Below the pieces are notes generated by a model that made no database searches, was not told the origin of the DNA, and worked only from the letters and a program-made list of their open reading frames with translations. Shown here piece by piece: positions 24,221-33,645 of a DNA stretch of 42,335 nt (its first letter is position 1; every line of letters starts with the position of its first letter). The translations under genes were made by a program, and so were the position numbers. The DNA is from Desulfopila sp. IMCC35006 (GTDB lineage: Bacteria > Desulfobacterota > Desulfobulbia > Desulfobulbales > Desulfocapsaceae): contig NZ_SWCM01000025.1 in the NCBI RefSeq assembly GCF_005116645.1, positions 1 through 42,335 of the forward strand. Reading direction: 5' to 3'.

Positions 24221-25573
24221 ATGCGAGGCAAAAAAATATCTCAGGAGGTTCTGGCGTATCAGCCGGATGCGGTCGAAATTGAAGAACGGTCGGTTCCCGG
24301 TCGAGTCCGCTGGGTGCTCTATGTTATTCTCGGCAGTCTTGCGGCGGTTGTGGTTGGTGCCGTTGTTTTCAAGGTGGACCGGATTGTCGTTGCCCAGGGC
24401 AAGCTTATCACCACTGCACCGACTATTGTTATCCAGTCTTTGCATACCGCGGTCATCAGATCGATCGACGTCCAGGTCGGCGACAGCGTGGAAAAGGGCC
24501 AGATCCTGGCAACGCTGGATTCGACCTTTGCCAGTGCCGATCTGACCCAGCTGACCAAAGAGGCGCAGGTCATCGGGACGCAGGTGCGACGGATTCAGGC
24601 TGAATTAAAAGGGAAACCTTTTGCGGCGCTCAAGGAAGAGGGTGAAGATGGACTGTTGCAGGAGCAGCTGTTTCGCCAGCGAAAAATTATCTTCAATCGC
24701 AACAAGCAGTTCAATGCCGAACGGATTGCCGCCCTGGAGGCGAAGCTTACGTTAAACAAGGTGCAGCATCAGGGCAAGGAGCGCCAGTTGAAGCTGCTGC
24801 GTGATGTGGAGGGGACGGTCGCCAGGGATCGACAAAAGGATACCGGGTATCGGCTCAGACTGTTGGACGCCCAGAAGAATAGATTTCAGACGGTCGATGA
24901 GATGGCCAGTTTAAGGGCTGAAGAGCAGGTCATTGTCCATGAACTGCAGCAGGCCAGGTCGGAATGGCGCAGATTTATAGAGGAACGCAGCGGCGAGCTG
25001 ATGGAGCAGCAGGTTACCCTGCGCAATGAATTGGAAAAGGTGGTCGAGGAGATCAATAAGGCCAAACGGTTGCATGAGCTTGTCAGCCTGCGTGCGCCGC
25101 AGCCGGGAGTGGTCTTGCAGATGGCGGACCTGGCGGTCGGTTCGATTGCCCGGCAGGCAGAGCCACTGATCACTCTTGTTCCACTCAATAGCCGTATTGA
25201 AGTTGAGGTGAACGTCCCTGCCAGGGATATCGCCCGAATCCGCACCAATGATTCAGCCCGGGTCAAGCTTGATGCCTTCCCGTTCCAACGACACGACACC
25301 CTGCCGGGGAAAGTGCGGGTCATCAGCGAAGACAGTTTTCGGCTCAATGACCGGGGCGAGTCGCTGGCGCAGTCGCCTTCCGAGGCAGAAGACGCATTTT
25401 ATCGGACGAGGCTCAGTCTGTTGTCGACGAAGCTGCGCAATGTTCCGCCGGGGTTTCGCCTGATGCCCGGCATGAAGGTCAGAACAGAAATTAAGGTCGG
25501 CAGCCGGTCGGTTATTTCGTATTTCCTGTATCCGATCATCCGGGTTTTTGACGAGAGTCTGCGCGAACCGTAA
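24221..25573 (+). CDS. Type I secretion periplasmic adaptor (HlyD family)
   Basis: This is a 450-aa membrane-fusion protein. A short cytoplasmic N-terminus is followed by one TM helix (about 32-52). Then come the lipoyl/barrel strand VVAQGKLITTAPTIVIQSLH with VQVGDSVEKGQILATLD, a long coiled coil (about 100-290), the second lipoyl half (LRAPQPGVVLQMADLAVGS) and the HlyD C-terminal barrel ending PGMKVRTEIKVGSRSVISYF. It bridges the ABC transporter to a TolC-like outer-membrane channel. No TolC gene is in the window, so it must be encoded elsewhere. It starts three bases after the transporter stop. Confidence 0.92.
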   Translation: MRGKKISQEVLAYQPDAVEIEERSVPGRVRWVLYVILGSLAAVVVGAVVFKVDRIVVAQGKLITTAPTIVIQSLHTAVIRSIDVQVGDSVEKGQILATLDSTFASADLTQLTKEAQVIGTQVRRIQAELKGKPFAALKEEGEDGLLQEQLFRQRKIIFNRNKQFNAERIAALEAKLTLNKVQHQGKERQLKLLRDVEGTVARDRQKDTGYRLRLLDAQKNRFQTVDEMASLRAEEQVIVHELQQARSEWRRFIEERSGELMEQQVTLRNELEKVVEEINKAKRLHELVSLRAPQPGVVLQMADLAVGSIARQAEPLITLVPLNSRIEVEVNVPARDIARIRTNDSARVKLDAFPFQRHDTLPGKVRVISEDSFRLNDRGESLAQSPSEAEDAFYRTRLSLLSTKLRNVPPGFRLMPGMKVRTEIKVGSRSVISYFLYPIIRVFDESLREP

Positions 25574-25576
25574 GGT

Positions 25577-25604
25577 GTCCCGATGCCCCTGTGCCACATG
25601 GGAC
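25577..25604. repeat. Small hairpin between the adaptor and lipoprotein genes
   Basis: GTCCCGATG and CATGGGAC form an 8-bp stem with one bulged base immediately after the adaptor stop. It may modulate transcript levels between the secretion genes and the lipoprotein. Its CATGGGACCAG sequence resembles the hairpin at 19827-19867. Confidence 0.35.
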
Positions 25605-25639
25605 CAGTGGGGACCCAACGCTTAATATTGTGGAGGATT

Positions 25640-26620
25640 ATGCTCGATTTTACTGAGAAAACATCAATCTGTCGTCATGGAATGTATCTACTCTTCAGTG
25701 TTGCCCTGCTTCTCCAGCTGGGCGGATGCGGTTCCATAACAGGTATTCCTGCCCATGGCGGCGGCAAGCGTTTCGCCGTGGAACAGGAGTTGGTTGCAGC
25801 GGCGACCCGAGCAACGGTAAAGAAAATCGACCTGACAACAATACGCGGTAAAAAGGTCAATCTTTTTGTCAATGCCATCGGCGATACCGGCACTGGAAAC
25901 ATGGTTGGCGGTCGATATTCGCTGGTGTCGCAGCTCCGCGGCGATTATATCCAGACTCCCTCTGTTACAGAAAAATCAATCTATCCCCGTTATACCGCAA
26001 CATCAACCGGCGGCTCAGGCACCCAGAGCGTGACGGAAACCCTGTTGCCGTCCTCCGAACAAAAAACCAGCCAGCAGAAGGGTGGCGGCGGGGAAGCACA
26101 GATCGGCCTGGAATATAAAGGATTAGGGTCCTACCAGAATTCAACGGAAATTTCGTCCGATGACCTCCAGTATCTTTCCGGCTTGCTGGAGAGCTATCTT
26201 TTTCTGCAGGGCGTCATCGTTGTGCCGCCCTCCGAGGCGGAGATTGATGTGTATATCACGGTCGATGTTTTCGGTACGGTGCGCACCAGGGTGGAATGGT
26301 TCCTGGCCAATAACGAAATATTGCGGGCCAAGACGGCACTCGAGGTCATGGCTGTCGAGCACCTCAGCGGCAAGCTGGTAATGGTGCCGCAGTCCGCAGC
26401 CATAGAGGCGGAATACAACGAGCAATATATCCTCTGGGCCGGCCCGGTGAGCATCACCAAATACCTGCGCAATGCGGAACCCTTGCTGGCGGATTTTTCA
26501 GAGCTGTCCACGCCGGAAGAGTCAGCGCAAAACGAGTCTCTGGGCATGGCCGCACAGGATGCAGCCATTCCGTATCCTTTCCAGTTTCAGATTGAACGAT
26601 GGAAGAAGGATAATGAATAA
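25640..26620 (+). CDS. Lipoprotein of unknown function in the type I secretion locus
   Basis: This is a 326-aa predicted lipoprotein. The ATG at 25640 has GTGGAGGATT in front; an earlier in-frame start at 25583 lacks a site. The lipobox LGGC makes Cys30 the mature N-terminus. After a low-complexity Ser/Thr/Gly region (about 100-150 of the mature part) there is a mixed alpha/beta domain with VNLFVNAIGDTGTGNMVGGRYSL, DIDVYITVDVFGTV-like strands and a C-terminal basic/acidic tail. I do not recognise a named family. Its position between the secretion apparatus and the RTX substrate suggests an outer-membrane or periplasmic accessory for export or surface retention; this is inference. Confidence 0.75.
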   Translation: MLDFTEKTSICRHGMYLLFSVALLLQLGGCGSITGIPAHGGGKRFAVEQELVAAATRATVKKIDLTTIRGKKVNLFVNAIGDTGTGNMVGGRYSLVSQLRGDYIQTPSVTEKSIYPRYTATSTGGSGTQSVTETLLPSSEQKTSQQKGGGGEAQIGLEYKGLGSYQNSTEISSDDLQYLSGLLESYLFLQGVIVVPPSEAEIDVYITVDVFGTVRTRVEWFLANNEILRAKTALEVMAVEHLSGKLVMVPQSAAIEAEYNEQYILWAGPVSITKYLRNAEPLLADFSELSTPEESAQNESLGMAAQDAAIPYPFQFQIERWKKDNE

Positions 26621-26725
26621 TTTCATGAGTAATAACCATGCTCCAAATCATGGCAGCGATGGTTTGGATGTTTGTGGTGTCCGTGACGATAAACGGAATT
26701 CTTCTCCCACGAACCTCAGCTCTAT

Positions 26726-26833
26726 GGGAATATGCGGTGACCTTTGCACGGGACGCCGTAAACCCATCCCTGGGGGCTTGACCGCAGCCATCCAGGCTGC
26801 GGAACACCCGTGCAAAGGCCACCGCATATTCCC
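26726..26833. repeat. Structured dispersed repeat, copy 1 (upstream of the lipase-RTX pair)
   Basis: This 108-bp element has 27-bp terminal arms (26726-26752 and 26807-26833) that are complementary but for one base, and an internal CCGCAGCC/GGCTGCGG hairpin. Its 78-bp core (26741-26818) differs at a single position from the core of the second copy at 33692-33769, in the same orientation. I recall related sequences (GACGCCGTAAACCCATCC...) as widespread intergenic repeats in proteobacteria. The 270 bp between 26621 and 26890 otherwise contains no gene. Confidence 0.8.
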
Positions 26834-26890
26834 TGAACCTTCTGTGCTGAATATTAGGGGGAATCATAAACGGAAATGGAGGCTTGCTGT

Positions 26891-27667
26891 ATGAAAACCC
26901 GGATGAAGAAGCGTTATGTGCTCGTACCTGCTGTAATCCTGGCTCTCCTCTTGCTTGGAAAAACCTTTTTCCCCTATCTGGTTTGGCTGCCGGCGATGAA
27001 CGTCACTCAAACCTTATTAGGCTGGTGGCCGGCAAGTTGGAAGGAGGAAGTACTGCTGCATGATGGGGGCAAGATCATCGTGAAACGGTCACAGACAAGA
27101 GGAGGTCGTCATGAGATCGGTCAGGATGTGCCGGTAAACAAACATACCCTTTCCGTTGTCCTGCCCGAGTCCGGTAAAAAAATTACCTGGCAGACTACCA
27201 TAGGACCTGATCTTGAGGATACCGAACTGCAGCCCCTGGCTCTCGATATCATAAGCGGAATCCCTTATCTCGTTACCACCCCGATGGGCTGTATCGCATA
27301 TAACAAATGGAAACGTCCCAACCCGCCCTATGTATTCCTGAAATACAGCGACAATGACTGGCAGCAGATACCGGTTGATGAATTACCGCTGCAAATCACG
27401 AAAGCTAATATGGTTATCAGCGGTTTCCAGCTGAGAAGGGAAAGGTTGTTGTCACATCGTTTTGGCGTTGTACCGGCTGAAGAGATTACTCGGATCAATG
27501 AAGAGAGCAAACACAAGGAAGTGCAGTATTTGAAGGTTTTTGTTCGGGAACCCTTGGACGCCTCATTTATAGAGAACTTGTGCGAGAAAAGAGTCCTTTA
27601 TAAAGGTTCGTGGATTCTACCTAATGATATTATTGGTCAAAAATTTATCGATAAGCAAAAGAAATGA
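26891..27667 (+). CDS. Conserved hypothetical protein with N-terminal membrane anchor
   Basis: This is a 258-aa protein with one N-terminal hydrophobic helix (about residues 7-28; YVLVPAVILALLLLG), probably an uncleaved anchor, and a soluble periplasmic remainder. Conserved-looking stretches are SWKEEVLLHDGGKIIVKRSQ, RGGRHEIGQ and TPMGCIAYNKWKRPNPPYVF. I recall hypothetical proteins with the same WKEEVLLHDG and GRHEIGQ motifs in many betaproteobacteria, with no assigned function. GGAGG eight bases upstream supports the ATG at 26891. It ends 21 bp before the lipase-RTX gene, so the two are almost certainly co-transcribed. A role as partner or protective protein for the lipase is possible but unproven. 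Confidence 0.75.
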   Translation: MKTRMKKRYVLVPAVILALLLLGKTFFPYLVWLPAMNVTQTLLGWWPASWKEEVLLHDGGKIIVKRSQTRGGRHEIGQDVPVNKHTLSVVLPESGKKITWQTTIGPDLEDTELQPLALDIISGIPYLVTTPMGCIAYNKWKRPNPPYVFLKYSDNDWQQIPVDELPLQITKANMVISGFQLRRERLLSHRFGVVPAEEITRINEESKHKEVQYLKVFVREPLDASFIENLCEKRVLYKGSWILPNDIIGQKFIDKQKK

Positions 27668-27688
27668 TAAAGAAATTAGGAGAGGAAA

Positions 27689-30600
27689 ATGGTCACCACA
27701 ATTGAATATGCTTTACTTGCAGGTTGCTCATACTATTCATCTCGCGATGCAAAAAATCGCTTTCCAGTTCCTAATGGATGGAATGTCTTGTCGAGAATTC
27801 CAGAAGATAGTTTGACTGGGTTTGAGGCTTCTGCATATAAAAATTCGCAGACAAACGAAATCGTAATCTCTTTTACTGGAACAAATGATTCGAGGGACTG
27901 GGTTACGAATACTTCCCTGGCAAACGGGGACACTTGTTCTCAGTTAAGGCAGGCCGCGCTATACTATTGTGAAGTCAAGGCAGCCAATCCAGATGCCACG
28001 ATCACTCTCACTGGACATAGCCTGGGAGGCGGTCTGGCGTCCTTGATTGGAGTGTTTTTCAACAAACAGGCGGTAACGTTTAACCAGGCTCCATTTCGCA
28101 AGGCGGCTGATCCGGAAGCCGGAGGCTTGGCGGTAGCGGATGATCTTTATGAATATCTACAGGAACACAACGTTAGCGAAACCCTGCTACAACCATTGTT
28201 GAACTATAGCTCCCTTTATGACAGAGAGTTTCTTGTTACGAGTTTTAACACGCAGGGTGAGGTTTTGAGTTCTGCACCTGTAACGCTTTTTGACCGGATT
28301 GGTCAAGAGACCCAGATTTCGCACGGATCTCCAGATATTAGTGGAATCGACCTTCACTCAATGGCCCTGCTTACCACGTTTCTGCAAAACGAAAAGTTCC
28401 GTCAGGTCACCTTGAACTTGCCTGATTTGTTAAAGTTAGCATTTGATGACGAGTTGTACAGTTTCACCACAGACAAATCGAACACAACAAATGTCAATTT
28501 TCTGGAAAATCTGGTCCGTCATCAGGAAGGAATAGATGGTTTATCGAGTGATGGGATGCTGACCCGCTTCACCGAAGACATGGAGAAAATTGCCCAGCAG
28601 GGCGGTATGACCGTTGAAATCACGGCGGATTTGACCAAGGCGCTTATCGCCTTTGCCATGCAGGCCTATTACGAGGACAAACTTACGGCGAACGAGACGC
28701 TGTTCAACATCGATGGTGTGAGCGGTGGCATTCATTTTGATCGGACCAAGGTTTCCGATACCTTTACAGATGCCAAGGGATATACCTTCTTTAACGATTT
28801 CCTGCTGCGATATCCGGCCCAGGAACGGGCAGCAATCCTGGAAAAAGTCCCCGACCTTCAAGACTGGTATATCCAGGCTGGCATTCAGCCAATGACTGCC
28901 GTAGCCGGAGACAAATCCACCTTTATGCTTGGCGGAACCGGCATGGATAGGCTTACCGGCAGCGACCAGGCAGATATTCTGGTCGGCGGGGACGGAGCCG
29001 ACATCCTCGATGGAGGCGCCGGTGATGATATCATGATAGGCGGTGCCGGTGTTGATACCTATGTCATAGATGGGCATGACCGGATTATCGACAGTGGCCA
29101 AAATAACATAATTTATAACAACGAATTGATCGCCGGCACCTTTGAAAAGGACAACGCGAGCGGTGCATACTGGTTCATCAGCGATACTGGAAATCCCGAT
29201 GGCACACCCCAATACAGGCTGGAATTTCATTCACCGGGCCAACTCAACCTCAGTGCCGAAGACAGCATCACCTTTGCCAACCAGACCAGCGCGGCGGCAT
29301 TTGCTGATAATGACTTTGGTTTCACCCTGAAGGAAGAGGACCCACAGGATTTTGACATGACCCTGACGGGTACGGTCAACTCTGATGTGATGGGGATTCT
29401 GGATATTGGCACTAATCCGGCAAATTGGCAATTGACGTATACATCGTTTCCGGCTGGAGCCACTTCAGCGACACCATTTTACAGTGAATACTTCACTTCT
29501 GCGGCACCTCGTCTCCAGGTAACCGGTGGTGATTCGGGCGATTTTTTGTTCGGTTTTGCCAGGCATGACGAAATTGCCGGCGGTGATGGCGGCGATATCA
29601 TTTTTGGCTACATGGAGTATTGGAATAATAAAGAGATAACACTGACGGGTGAGCTTGAAGGGGATCTGCTTGACGGTGGGAACGGTGGCGACTGGATCCA
29701 GGGCACCGGTGGAGCCGATCAGATTGTCGGTGGTGAAGGTATTGATTTTCTATCAGGGTTTGATGGCGATGACATTATCAGGGGGGATGCGGGCAATGAT
29801 GTTCTGGCCGGCGGCTCACATGCGGATACCCTCTCTGGCGGAGATGGGGATGACATCCTGCTTGGTGAAGGTTATTTCACAGGCTCGATGGCACTCAGCC
29901 TGGATAATCTGTCATACCTTGGCGTCGATTTTACCGCCTCTGAATCCGGATATTACACGGGATATGTCTCCAGGAATTTCACGATCAACAATAATGCCCC
30001 CAACGGGGGCGACGATATTCTGTGGGGCCGTGCTGGCCGGGATTGGCTTGACGGCGGGGTGGGAGACGATATGCTCGATGGCGGCACCGAGAGCGATACC
30101 CTCCTCGGCGGTGATGGTGACGACTGGTTATACGGTGGAGCCGGCAATGACTGGTTGATAGGTGATAATGGAGATTTGACCGGTTCCGGTAATGATTACC
30201 TCTCTGGCGGAGATAACGATGACGTGCTCTATGGTTTGGCTGGGGATGATATTCTTGATGGTGGTTCCGGTCATGACATTCTCTTTGGCTGTGACGGTAT
30301 AGACGAGCTTTATGGAGGGGATGGAAATGATTGGCTGAGGGGGCAAAACGGTAATGATCTGCTTTATGGTGGCGCGGGGGATGACCTTCTTGGCGGTCAG
30401 ACTTCTGCAGAGGAAGGCAATGATGTGCTCGTTGGGGGATTGGGCAATGATAGGCTTTCGGGAGGGTTTGGCGATGATATTTATGTGTTTAACATAGGCG
30501 ACGGCCAGGATCGTATAGATAACCGCGATGTTAATGGAACTAATGATACGATAGCTTTTGGAGCCGGCATTACTCTGAATAGTATAAACAAAGCAAGTAA

Positions 30601-33568
30601 ATACTTTGATGATCTAATTCTTTCAATTGGAACAGCCGGCGATCAGATAACTATAAGCAGCTGGTTTATGAGCCCGGATTACCACGTTGACCATTTCACA
30701 TTCTCAGATGGCACAGAAAGAAACGCCGACAATATCTTGGCAGGACTGCCATTATATCAAGACGGCACTTCGGGAAACAATCTTTTGGAGGGAACTGATG
30801 GCACTGACATCATTAGCGGATTAGCTGGTCGAGACACGCTAAAAGGGTATGGTGGAGATGATATTCTCTCAGGAGATGGAGGTAATGACACCCTTTCTGG
30901 CGGTGCCGGGGATGATATCTTTCTATTCAACCTTGGTGACGGTCAAGATGTCATCATGGGTGATGAAGTAGACGGTCTCGACACTATTGCCTTCGGTGCA
31001 GATATAACCTCGTCTGATCTGCAATTTTCTTTGACGACAGATAATTATTCTGATTTAACAATTTATGTTGGTGAGGGTGGAGAGCAAATCAGGCTCGCTG
31101 ATTTTTATATGTTTGATGATTATTCCCCAGTGAGAGCTCATACGGCTTATAGTATTGACCAGTTCAAGTTTACCGATGGTGCGGTGTTGAGCCTTAATGA
31201 ATTAATGGCACAACAGCCAGTAATCGGTACGGAAAACCCCGATATTTTTTATGGCGCAGGTGTTGATAATGACTGGGTTAAAGGTGAAGCAGGGGATGAT
31301 TTTTTAAACGGTGGTTACGGCGATGATATTCTTGAAGGAGGTACAGGAAACGACACTCTAAACGGAGGAGCGGGGGATGATATCTTCTGCTTTAACTCTG
31401 GTGATGGCCAGGATTCAATCCTGATTGGGGATCTCAATGGGGATGACACTGTTGCCTTTGGACCTGATATTAGCCTGGCCGATATTAATAAGGCCACAAA
31501 AGACGGTCATAATTTGGTGCTTTCGGTCGGAGCGGATACTGATCAATTAACCCTGTACGATTGGTTTTACGGTTGCAAGGTAGAGCATTTCACCTTTGCT
31601 GATGGCACAAAACGAGATGCCAGCAACATCTTACAGGGAATGCCGTTATATCAAAATGGCATGGGATACCTGGCGGGAGAGGATGATAAGAACGACATCA
31701 TAACCGGCGGCAGTATTATCGAAGGTTTTGGCGGAGATGATGTACTTGAAGGGGGAATAGGATCGAGCCTTCTTCGAGGTGGAGCGGGTAATGATATAAT
31801 TGTGTTCAATCTTGGGGATGGTAAACATACCGTAGAGTGTGACGACCCTCTCGGCATTGATACTTTGGCCTTTGGCGAAGGGATCGCTCTGAAAGACCTC
31901 AAAATAGAAGAAAATCAAACCAGTACCGGCAATTTAGTGATCAATGTGGGCACTGGGGGAGACCAGGTGATCTTATACTACTGGTATGATACCAGCAGGT
32001 TGGCAAATCGATATGATCTTATTAGCTTTGCTGATGGTACGGTATTGACTTTTGATGAATTTTTAGCGCGACAACCAATAGATGGGACGGATGGTGATGA
32101 TAAAATGTCTGGGGTTGGAACGAACAACGATTGGTTCAATGGGGGAGATGGAAATGATACTTTGTTGGGCAATGACGGCGACGATATTTTAGATGGAGGT
32201 GCGGGGAATGACAACCTTCAGGGCGGTGACGGTCTGGACACTATGTATGGTGGTCTCGACAACGATCGTCTTCGAGGTGGTGTTGGTGCCGACACTTTAG
32301 ATGGAGGTGATGGGGTAGATATTGCGGATTACCGGGATTCGACCACGGCAATTGCCGTTGATCTGGGTACAGGGACGGCCAGTGGTGGAACCGCAGAAGG
32401 AGATACCCTGCTGTCGATAGAGAAGGTCTACGGCACCGGATATAACGACACCCTGGTCGGCAATGGTGAAGCCAACACCCTGCTTGGGTATGATGGTGAT
32501 GATATGCTCTTTGGCAATGATGGTAACGACACCCTTCGCGGCGGCGATGGCCAGGATACCTTATATGGCGATTTGGGTAATGATGTCCTCCGCGGTGGTG
32601 ACGGCGCAGATGTTCTCGATGGTGGCGATGGCCGGGACAGCGCGGATTATCGTGATTCAGCCACGGCGGTAGCGGTGGATCTGCTTGCCGGGACGGCCGG
32701 TGGCGGAACCGCTGAGGGTGATACTCTGTTGTCGATAGAAAATATCTACGGCACCGGATATAACGACACCCTGGTCGGCAATGGTGAAGCCAACACCCTG
32801 CTTGGGTATGATGGCGATGATATGCTCTTTGGCAATGATGGTAACGACACCCTTCGCGGCGGCGATGGCCAGGACACCTTATACGGCGGTTTGGGTAACG
32901 ATGTCCTCCGTGGCGGCACTGGCGGGGATATCCTCGATGGTGGCGATGGCCGTGACAGCGCCGATTATCGTGATTCAGCCACGGCGGTAGGGGTGGATCT
33001 GCTTGCCGGGACGGCCAGTGGCGGAACCGCCGAAGGCGATAGCCTGCTGTCAATAGAGAATGTCTATGGTTCAAACTATAAAGACATTCTGGTTGGTGGG
33101 GCAGAAAATAATACGCTGCTTGGTTTTGGGGGAAATGATCTGCTGCAAGGCCTTGACGGGAGTGATGTCCTCAAGGGCGGCGATGGTGATGATGAGTTGC
33201 GCGGTGGTCTCGGGAAGGATAATTTATCCGGGGGTCTCGGTAACGACACCTTTGTATTTGACAGTGTTTTGAATGCGGGCACCAATAAAGACACGATTGT
33301 CGATTTCACCGTTGATCAAGATAAAATATTGTTGGATAAAAGTATCTTTAGTGCCTTTCTCGCGGAAGGCAGCCTTGCTGCTGTCAACTTTCACTCCAGC
33401 ACAACGGGTATAGCAGCCGATGAAAATGACTTCATCCTCTACAATACAACTACTGGAGCACTGTTGTATGATAACGATGGCAATGGGCAGGGGGTTGCCG
33501 TTGAGTTTGCCGTGCTGACCTCCAAACCACTGGTAAATGAAAATAATTTCGTAATCGCCTCGCTGTAA
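27689..33568 (+). CDS. Giant RTX protein with N-terminal lipase domain
   Basis: This is a 1959-aa type I secretion substrate. Residues 1-230 form an alpha/beta-hydrolase of class-3 lipase type: oxyanion region ISFTGTNDSRDW, nucleophile elbow TGHSLGGG (Ser111) and a probable catalytic His in GIDLHSM (His223). A helical region follows to about 400. From about 412 to 1850 there are dozens of calcium-binding nonapeptides (GGxGxDxLx), interrupted by four RTX-associated domains of the HCBP-related type (about 930-1020, 1071-1177, 1229-1317 and 1367-1460). The C-terminal region around DTIVDFTVDQDKILLDKSIF and the tail ALLYDNDGNGQGVAVEFAVL are typical of uncleaved secretion signals. AGGAGAGGAAA precedes the ATG. 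It is likely secreted by the HlyB/HlyD-like proteins just upstream. Confidence 0.93.
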   Translation: MVTTIEYALLAGCSYYSSRDAKNRFPVPNGWNVLSRIPEDSLTGFEASAYKNSQTNEIVISFTGTNDSRDWVTNTSLANGDTCSQLRQAALYYCEVKAANPDATITLTGHSLGGGLASLIGVFFNKQAVTFNQAPFRKAADPEAGGLAVADDLYEYLQEHNVSETLLQPLLNYSSLYDREFLVTSFNTQGEVLSSAPVTLFDRIGQETQISHGSPDISGIDLHSMALLTTFLQNEKFRQVTLNLPDLLKLAFDDELYSFTTDKSNTTNVNFLENLVRHQEGIDGLSSDGMLTRFTEDMEKIAQQGGMTVEITADLTKALIAFAMQAYYEDKLTANETLFNIDGVSGGIHFDRTKVSDTFTDAKGYTFFNDFLLRYPAQERAAILEKVPDLQDWYIQAGIQPMTAVAGDKSTFMLGGTGMDRLTGSDQADILVGGDGADILDGGAGDDIMIGGAGVDTYVIDGHDRIIDSGQNNIIYNNELIAGTFEKDNASGAYWFISDTGNPDGTPQYRLEFHSPGQLNLSAEDSITFANQTSAAAFADNDFGFTLKEEDPQDFDMTLTGTVNSDVMGILDIGTNPANWQLTYTSFPAGATSATPFYSEYFTSAAPRLQVTGGDSGDFLFGFARHDEIAGGDGGDIIFGYMEYWNNKEITLTGELEGDLLDGGNGGDWIQGTGGADQIVGGEGIDFLSGFDGDDIIRGDAGNDVLAGGSHADTLSGGDGDDILLGEGYFTGSMALSLDNLSYLGVDFTASESGYYTGYVSRNFTINNNAPNGGDDILWGRAGRDWLDGGVGDDMLDGGTESDTLLGGDGDDWLYGGAGNDWLIGDNGDLTGSGNDYLSGGDNDDVLYGLAGDDILDGGSGHDILFGCDGIDELYGGDGNDWLRGQNGNDLLYGGAGDDLLGGQTSAEEGNDVLVGGLGNDRLSGGFGDDIYVFNIGDGQDRIDNRDVNGTNDTIAFGAGITLNSINKASKYFDDLILSIGTAGDQITISSWFMSPDYHVDHFTFSDGTERNADNILAGLPLYQDGTSGNNLLEGTDGTDIISGLAGRDTLKGYGGDDILSGDGGNDTLSGGAGDDIFLFNLGDGQDVIMGDEVDGLDTIAFGADITSSDLQFSLTTDNYSDLTIYVGEGGEQIRLADFYMFDDYSPVRAHTAYSIDQFKFTDGAVLSLNELMAQQPVIGTENPDIFYGAGVDNDWVKGEAGDDFLNGGYGDDILEGGTGNDTLNGGAGDDIFCFNSGDGQDSILIGDLNGDDTVAFGPDISLADINKATKDGHNLVLSVGADTDQLTLYDWFYGCKVEHFTFADGTKRDASNILQGMPLYQNGMGYLAGEDDKNDIITGGSIIEGFGGDDVLEGGIGSSLLRGGAGNDIIVFNLGDGKHTVECDDPLGIDTLAFGEGIALKDLKIEENQTSTGNLVINVGTGGDQVILYYWYDTSRLANRYDLISFADGTVLTFDEFLARQPIDGTDGDDKMSGVGTNNDWFNGGDGNDTLLGNDGDDILDGGAGNDNLQGGDGLDTMYGGLDNDRLRGGVGADTLDGGDGVDIADYRDSTTAIAVDLGTGTASGGTAEGDTLLSIEKVYGTGYNDTLVGNGEANTLLGYDGDDMLFGNDGNDTLRGGDGQDTLYGDLGNDVLRGGDGADVLDGGDGRDSADYRDSATAVAVDLLAGTAGGGTAEGDTLLSIENIYGTGYNDTLVGNGEANTLLGYDGDDMLFGNDGNDTLRGGDGQDTLYGGLGNDVLRGGTGGDILDGGDGRDSADYRDSATAVGVDLLAGTASGGTAEGDSLLSIENVYGSNYKDILVGGAENNTLLGFGGNDLLQGLDGSDVLKGGDGDDELRGGLGKDNLSGGLGNDTFVFDSVLNAGTNKDTIVDFTVDQDKILLDKSIFSAFLAEGSLAAVNFHSSTTGIAADENDFILYNTTTGALLYDNDGNGQGVAVEFAVLTSKPLVNENNFVIASL
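32322..33065 (+). repeat. 318-bp tandem repeats inside the RTX gene
   Basis: Three consecutive units of 106 codons start near 32322, 32640 and 32958, each opening with ADYRDSxTA and running through GTGYNDTLVGNGEANTLLGY. Units one and two are nearly identical at the DNA level over long stretches; the third diverges after its first third. Each unit joins RTX nonapeptides to an unrelated 35-aa segment (AVDLxxGTAxGGTAEGDxLLSIE). Recent in-frame duplication is the simplest explanation. Confidence 0.9.
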
Positions 33569-33596
33569 TTGACGGACAGAGCAGGGATATAAATAG

Positions 33597-33641
33597 AGAG
33601 TGGTTTTTCCATATAGCCGGGAAAAACACTCTTTATTTTTT
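33597..33641 (+). terminator. Intrinsic terminator after the RTX gene
   Basis: AGAGTGGTTTTTCC (33597-33610) pairs with GGAAAAACACTCT (33620-33632) with one bulge, followed by TTATTTTTT. It starts 29 bp after the RTX stop codon and is a good Rho-independent terminator. Confidence 0.8.
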
Positions 33642-33645
33642 GTGA

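Noticed and set aside
32241-33074. 277-codon His/Arg-rich frame antisense to the RTX repeats
   Set aside because: Direct consequence of reading repetitive GGxGxDx codons backwards; its apparent repeats mirror the 318-bp units.
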